A DNA stretch of 64,000 nucleotides, from the NCBI GenBank assembly GCA_965238025.1, contig OZ250162.1, forward strand, positions 558,001-622,000, given 5' to 3'. This DNA is from Pelagihabitans sp965238025 (lineage in GTDB: Bacteria; Bacteroidota; Bacteroidia; Flavobacteriales; Flavobacteriaceae). Under the pieces are notes generated by a model, which was not told the origin of the DNA, did not search any database, and saw only the letters and a program-made list of their open reading frames with translations. Made by a program: the position numbers and the translations under genes. Below, in pieces: positions 60,087 to 64,000 of this stretch. The stretch's first letter is position 1. Each line of letters opens with the position of its first letter.

Positions 60087-60881
60087 TTAAATGTCTTGGA
60101 ATATATTGCAGTTATGCCTGTAGTGTTTCGGTGTCATTCCAACATACTTTTTAAAATAGTTTGAAAAATGACTTTGGTCGTAGAACCCTGAATCGAGGGA
60201 AACGTTGACAAGTGGCATTCCTTCCCTAATTAATCTTTTACTGCGGCCGATTCGTTTTATCAATATATATTCAAATGGGGTAATCCCCACTTGTTTTTTA
60301 AACCATCGAATGAATTGAAAACTGTTCATCCCAGCAATTTTTGTCAAATTTTCCAAATTAAGCTTTGAATTTAACCTGCTCGCTATAAATTCTTTTACTT
60401 CAACAAGAAGGTTGGTAGATTTCTTAGGATGATATGGTATATCGGCTCCGTAACAAATTGATAATTCAGAAATAAATTGATGAAAAGCAGAATAGAACTC
60501 ACGATTAAAATTTTTACGATTTCGACTTGATCGAACCAATCGTATTAAAGCACCGATTTGATTTGTCAAGGAGGTATTCTCGATTACCTTATTGTTGAAT
60601 GAAACATTTTTAAAAGAACTTATAGCATTGAAAACTTCTTGGTTGATATAGAATGAGGTAAAGGTTACCCCAATGTTTTCTATAAGTCTGTTATCATGTA
60701 ATTCATATGGATGTGAGATTAGAATATTTCCGGGCGATGCAATAAACTCATTTTCGCCAATAAGACCTTTTTGTATGAATGAAATGCAATAGGTGTCATG
60801 GTAATGAACAGGATAATTGGTTTGGAGGTCTCCAAAACTTAAGATTTCCATTGAATCGAATAGATTTAATTTTTCTTTCAT
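60087..60881 (-). CDS. AraC family transcriptional regulator
   Basis: 264 residues. N-terminal cupin-like sensor (HYHDTYCISFIQKG, SPGNILISHPYELHD) and two C-terminal helix-turn-helix units (about 160-260): LENLTKIAGMNSFQFIRWFK, then VNVSLDSGFYDQSHFSNYFK and KYVGMTPKHYR. It is an activator or repressor responding to a small molecule. AT-rich like the serine hydrolase gene after it, which it probably controls. Confidence 0.93.
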   Translation of the reverse strand: MKEKLNLFDSMEILSFGDLQTNYPVHYHDTYCISFIQKGLIGENEFIASPGNILISHPYELHDNRLIENIGVTFTSFYINQEVFNAISSFKNVSFNNKVIENTSLTNQIGALIRLVRSSRNRKNFNREFYSAFHQFISELSICYGADIPYHPKKSTNLLVEVKEFIASRLNSKLNLENLTKIAGMNSFQFIRWFKKQVGITPFEYILIKRIGRSKRLIREGMPLVNVSLDSGFYDQSHFSNYFKKYVGMTPKHYRHNCNIFQDI

Positions 60882-61062
60882 CTTCTTTTTATCCTTTATG
60901 AAAAAAGAGAATAATTAACCTTAAAGAACTGGACTTGGGCTTTTCACAGAAGGTATTGTTGTGTGCAGGCTATTTTACATTATATATTTCCTCGTCCATT
61001 TGACGTTTTACTCATAAAAATCCAATCGCAGTATTCCTGAACAAGGAAGAAAAACCATCGCT

Positions 61063-63261
61063 CTAGCCAATTAAAATCTCCAGGATTTGTATCGCGGCAT
61101 CGCTGATTTTGGTTCCCGGCCCAAATACGGCCACTGCACCGGCGTCAAAGAGAAAGTCATAATCCTGTTTAGGAATGACCCCTCCTACAATGACCATAAT
61201 ATCATCGCGACCATAGCGTTTTAATTCTTCAATTACAGCGGGCACCAAGGTTTTATGCCCGGCGGCCAAAGAAGACACGCCCAAAATATGAACATCGTTT
61301 TCTACCGCCTGCTTTGCGGCCTCTTCCGGAGTTTGAAATAATGGTCCAATGTCTACATCAAAGCCTAGATCGGCATAACCCGTTGCAACCACCTTGGCGC
61401 CACGGTCATGCCCGTCCTGCCCCATTTTTGCAATCATAATACGGGGCCGTCTACCGTCTTGCTTGGCAAATTGGTCTGCAAGCTCCTGCGCCTTTTTAAA
61501 ACTCTTATCGTTTTGTATCTCTTTTGAATACACTCCTGAAAATGATTTTATTACTGCTTTATGGCGACCAAAGGCGACTTCAAGCGCATCGCTTATTTCG
61601 CCCAATGAAGCACGTGCCCTTGCCGCTTCTACGGCTAAAGCTAGTAAATTATCCGCTTTTTGGTTGTTTTTCGTTTTTTCGGCCTCTTCTGTCAGGCGTC
61701 TTAATATGGAATTGACTTCTTCCGTATTCCTATTTTTACGTAAAGCGGTCAGTCGTTCCAATTGTTGTCTACGCACCTCTTGGTTATTGACTTCTAAAAA
61801 TTGTAATTCGTCTTCTTCGGCTAATTGGTATTTATTTACCCCTACAATTACATCTTGTACACTATCGATACGGGCCTGTTTTCGTGCCGCCGCTTCCTCG
61901 ATCCGCATTTTAGGGATACCTGCTTCAATGGCCTTGGTCATCCCACCGAGTTCCTCTACTTCTTGAATAAGTTCCCAGGCTTTATGGGCCAATTCATCCG
62001 TTAGGTATTCTACATAATAACTGCCCGCCCAAGGGTCTACCGTTTTGGTGATCTTGGTTTCTTCCTGTAAAAAAATCTGTGTTTCCCGGGCGATCCGCGC
62101 TGAAAAATCGGTAGGAAGAGCAATAGCCTCATCCAAAGCATTGGTGTGCAAACTTTGAGTACCTCCAAAAATGGCGGCGGTAGCCTCTATGGTCGTTCGG
62201 GCCACATTATTAAAAGGGTCTTGCTCGGTAAGGCTCCATCCGCTTGTTTGGCAGTGCGTTCGCAATGCCAACGATTTATCTTTTTTAGGGTTGAACTGTT
62301 TTACCAATTTCGCCCAGATCATTCGTGCAGCCCGCATTTTGGCGATTTCCATAAAATGGTTCATCCCAATACCCCAAAAGAAGGATAATCGCGGCGCAAA
62401 ATCATCGATTTCAAGTCCTGCCGCCAATCCGGTTCTAATATATTCCAGACCATCGGCCAAGGTATAGGCCAATTCAATATCCGCTGTTGCCCCGGCCTCG
62501 TGCATATGGTAGCCCGAAATGCTGATGCTATTGAATTTGGGCATATACTTACTCGTATATTCAAAAATATCGGCCACAATTTTCATGGAGGGCTCAGGTG
62601 GATATATATAGGTATTACGCACCATAAACTCCTTTAAAATATCGTTTTGAATGGTTCCTGCTAAGAGTTCGGGAGCAACGCCCTGCTCTTCCGCAGCGAT
62701 GATATAAAATGCCATAATAGGCAGCACGGCACCATTCATTGTCATAGATACCGACATTTTATCCAAGGGGATACTGTCGAATAAAATCTTCATGTCCTCT
62801 ACGGAATCGATTGCAACCCCAGCCTTGCCTACATCACCTACTACGCGTTCATGATCGCTATCATACCCTCGATGTGTGGGTAGGTCAAAGGCAACGGAAA
62901 GTCCTTTTTGTCCCGCTTTTAGATTTCTTCTATAAAAGGCGTTGCTCTCTTCTGCTGTGGAAAAACCCGCATATTGTCGAATCGTCCAAGGGCGTCGTAC
63001 ATACATGGTGGAATACGGCCCCCTAAGGTAGGGCGGTATTCCCGCAGCAAAATCCAAATGTTCGGCATTCGTGATATCCTCTTTTGCAAAAACCGATTTC
63101 AACGGAATTTTTTCTGCGGTTTCAAAGGTAGAAACCTCTGAACTTGAAAGCTTCTCGACGGAGCCTGTCTTGAGCGCAGACGAAAGGCCTGCTTGCCGGC
63201 CAGGTAGGCTCGAAGTGACAATGCCTTTTAGACTGATATGTTGGAGGTCTTTTCTACTCAT
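61063..63261 (-). CDS. scpA: Methylmalonyl-CoA mutase large subunit
   Basis: 732 residues. With the small subunit and adenosylcobalamin it interconverts (R)-methylmalonyl-CoA and succinyl-CoA, linking propionate, odd-chain fat and branched amino acid breakdown to the TCA cycle. Catalytic barrel from about residue 75 (YLRGPYSTMYVRRPWTIRQY, SVAFDLPTHRGYDSDH) and a C-terminal B12 domain with DGHDRG (DxHxxG, lower cobalt ligand His) and VGGVIPKQDY. The N-terminal linker (about residues 14-40) is unusual: it is encoded by a palindromic repeat (63149-63221). Overlaps the small subunit gene by 8 bases. Confidence 0.96.
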   Translation of the reverse strand: MSRKDLQHISLKGIVTSSLPGRQAGLSSALKTGSVEKLSSSEVSTFETAEKIPLKSVFAKEDITNAEHLDFAAGIPPYLRGPYSTMYVRRPWTIRQYAGFSTAEESNAFYRRNLKAGQKGLSVAFDLPTHRGYDSDHERVVGDVGKAGVAIDSVEDMKILFDSIPLDKMSVSMTMNGAVLPIMAFYIIAAEEQGVAPELLAGTIQNDILKEFMVRNTYIYPPEPSMKIVADIFEYTSKYMPKFNSISISGYHMHEAGATADIELAYTLADGLEYIRTGLAAGLEIDDFAPRLSFFWGIGMNHFMEIAKMRAARMIWAKLVKQFNPKKDKSLALRTHCQTSGWSLTEQDPFNNVARTTIEATAAIFGGTQSLHTNALDEAIALPTDFSARIARETQIFLQEETKITKTVDPWAGSYYVEYLTDELAHKAWELIQEVEELGGMTKAIEAGIPKMRIEEAAARKQARIDSVQDVIVGVNKYQLAEEDELQFLEVNNQEVRRQQLERLTALRKNRNTEEVNSILRRLTEEAEKTKNNQKADNLLALAVEAARARASLGEISDALEVAFGRHKAVIKSFSGVYSKEIQNDKSFKKAQELADQFAKQDGRRPRIMIAKMGQDGHDRGAKVVATGYADLGFDVDIGPLFQTPEEAAKQAVENDVHILGVSSLAAGHKTLVPAVIEELKRYGRDDIMVIVGGVIPKQDYDFLFDAGAVAVFGPGTKISDAAIQILEILIG
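63149..63221. repeat. Palindromic repeat inside the scpA coding sequence
   Basis: On the minus strand it reads TGTCACTTCGAGC at one end and GTCGAGAAGC at the other, with an inner CCTGGCCGGCAAGCAGG palindrome, the form of intergenic repeats in flavobacterial genomes. In frame it encodes VTSSLPGRQAGLSSALKTGS and the next residues of ScpA, before the conserved barrel begins. Confidence 0.7.
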
Positions 63262-64000
63262 CTTTCAATCTTTTTTGTTCGATAGTTTCAGCCAGTCGCT
63301 TGGCAATAATCGGTTCTATCAAGGTCTTGCGGGTATTCGTTTTTACAAAAGGGTATAGTTCCAGTTCGTGCTTCATTTTATCACTCGCGTTAGTGTACGT
63401 ATTGGTTCCTACCAACACTTCCTTGTTTTCATCGAACAGTGCTTGCTCCTTTGCTGCGTTTTCTTTTATTTTCTTTTGGATGGTATGCGCTTTGAGTTGC
63501 TTAAGAAATCCACCCGCTTTTTCAATTTCCTTGAACAGTACCAAGGCCTTTTCGGCCAGCTGTTGGGTCAAGGCCTCTATATAATAAGCTCCGTCTGCCG
63601 GGTTTTTTACCTTATCAAAATAGCTTTCGTTCTTTAGTACCAGTAGCTGATTTATTGCGATACGGTTGCCAAATTCATTCTCTTTATGATAAATAGCATC
63701 ATATGGTAAATTGGTCATCATATCGGCTCCACCAAGTATGGCCGCCATACCTTCTGTGGTGGTCCTTAGCATATTGGTATTGTAGTCGTATAATGTTTTA
63801 TTCCTTCTGGTGGGTGTCGCTATAATATGACATTTCGGGTTCATCTTATACTCGGTTGCAAGGGCCTGCCATACCAAACGCAACGCCCTTAATTTTGCGA
63901 TTTCATAAAAGTAGTTAGTGCCCACAGCAACTTTAAAGGTGATTACCTGGTCAGCATTAGCGGTACCATTGTTTTCCAAATGATTTAAATATTCATTTGC
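63254..64000 (-). CDS. mutA: Methylmalonyl-CoA mutase small subunit, 5' cut by window edge
   Basis: 248 codons are present; the frame is open through base 64000, so the start lies outside the window (a TTG at 63979 is not the start). The small subunit has a mutase-like barrel without the full B12 site and stabilises the large subunit. Visible: FYEIAKLRALRLVWQALA, the segment MLRTTTEGMAAILGGADMMT, and DGAYYIEALTQQLAEKAL. It precedes scpA by an 8-base overlap, so the subunits are made together. Confidence 0.94.
   Translation of the reverse strand, partial: ANEYLNHLENNGTANADQVITFKVAVGTNYFYEIAKLRALRLVWQALATEYKMNPKCHIIATPTRRNKTLYDYNTNMLRTTTEGMAAILGGADMMTNLPYDAIYHKENEFGNRIAINQLLVLKNESYFDKVKNPADGAYYIEALTQQLAEKALVLFKEIEKAGGFLKQLKAHTIQKKIKENAAKEQALFDENKEVLVGTNTYTNASDKMKHELELYPFVKTNTRKTLIEPIIAKRLAETIEQKRLKDE

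Overview
The window is a piece of a chromosome from a marine-type member of the Flavobacteriaceae (Bacteroidota), most likely in the Maribacter/Zobellia/Arenibacter neighbourhood; the genus is an inference. The evidence is: LptE and LptC of the Bacteroidota type, a PorP/SprF (type IX secretion) protein, a CarboxypepD_reg-like TonB-dependent receptor, ScpA/MutA methylmalonyl-CoA mutase, a GYDIA-type GHMP kinase next to HMG-CoA reductase, promoters of the TAnnTTTG type, and almost no Shine-Dalgarno sequences. There are no phage or plasmid genes, no insertion sequences and no CRISPR array.

Layout. 0-4.4 kb: tail of an NtrC-like regulator, lptE, a TPR protein, secG, then groES-groEL behind a sigma-54-like promoter. 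4.4-8.6 kb (minus): a metal-handling operon (HYC/CC/PP small protein, HMA-MauE membrane fusion, TonB-dependent receptor, exported HMA protein) with REP-like hairpins. 8.8-12.2 kb: a lipoprotein, a free-Met-sulfoxide-reductase-like GAF protein, purH. 12.2-17.9 kb: the elongasome operon mreB-mreC-mreD-mrdA-rodA. 18-21.5 kb: an anchored nuclease, then a redox-repair set (msrB, msrA, thioredoxin-fold protein, glutaredoxin-GNAT fusion, a small protein). 21.6-22.7 kb: an ECF sigma factor with a membrane partner. 22.8-27 kb: LacI regulator, MFS transporter and GH37 trehalase around a densely structured 354-base control region. 27-37.2 kb: tail-specific protease, surE, lpxB, a DUF885 peptidase, an NlpC/P60 lipoprotein, comEC, a SPOR protein. 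37.3-40.9 kb (minus): dipeptidyl-peptidase IV, broken by a one-base frameshift, and a POT peptide transporter. 41.1-43.4 kb: HMG-CoA reductase and GHMP kinase. 43.4-51.1 kb (minus): coaX, an outer-membrane protein, a TPR protein, lptC, a small membrane protein, a CorC/HlyC protein and a PpiD-like foldase. 51.2 kb: tRNA-Phe with a clear promoter and terminator. 51.4-53.2 kb: DinB-like protein and a PorP-SPOR fusion. 53.5-58.4 kb: an arsenosugar-type operon (rhodanese, TIGR04282-like transferase, purine nucleoside phosphorylase, ArsM-like methyltransferase, PiT transporter, TIGR04283-like glycosyltransferase). 58.5-60.9 kb: a more AT-rich pair, serine hydrolase-TPR and AraC regulator. 61-64 kb: methylmalonyl-CoA mutase subunits, the small one cut by the window edge.

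Most notable points: (1) the arsenosugar operon, whose phosphorylase carries Asp where 6-oxopurine-specific PNPs carry Asn, suggesting adenine-nucleoside specificity suited to a dimethylarsinoyl-adenosine intermediate; (2) a family of short palindromic repeats, two copies of which lie in frame inside proteins (HMA-MauE and ScpA); (3) the metal operon with the HMA-MauE fusion; (4) the leader hairpin and stacked dyads ahead of the trehalose genes; (5) the glutaredoxin-acetyltransferase fusion in the methionine sulfoxide repair cluster; (6) the single-base lesion in the DPP IV gene.
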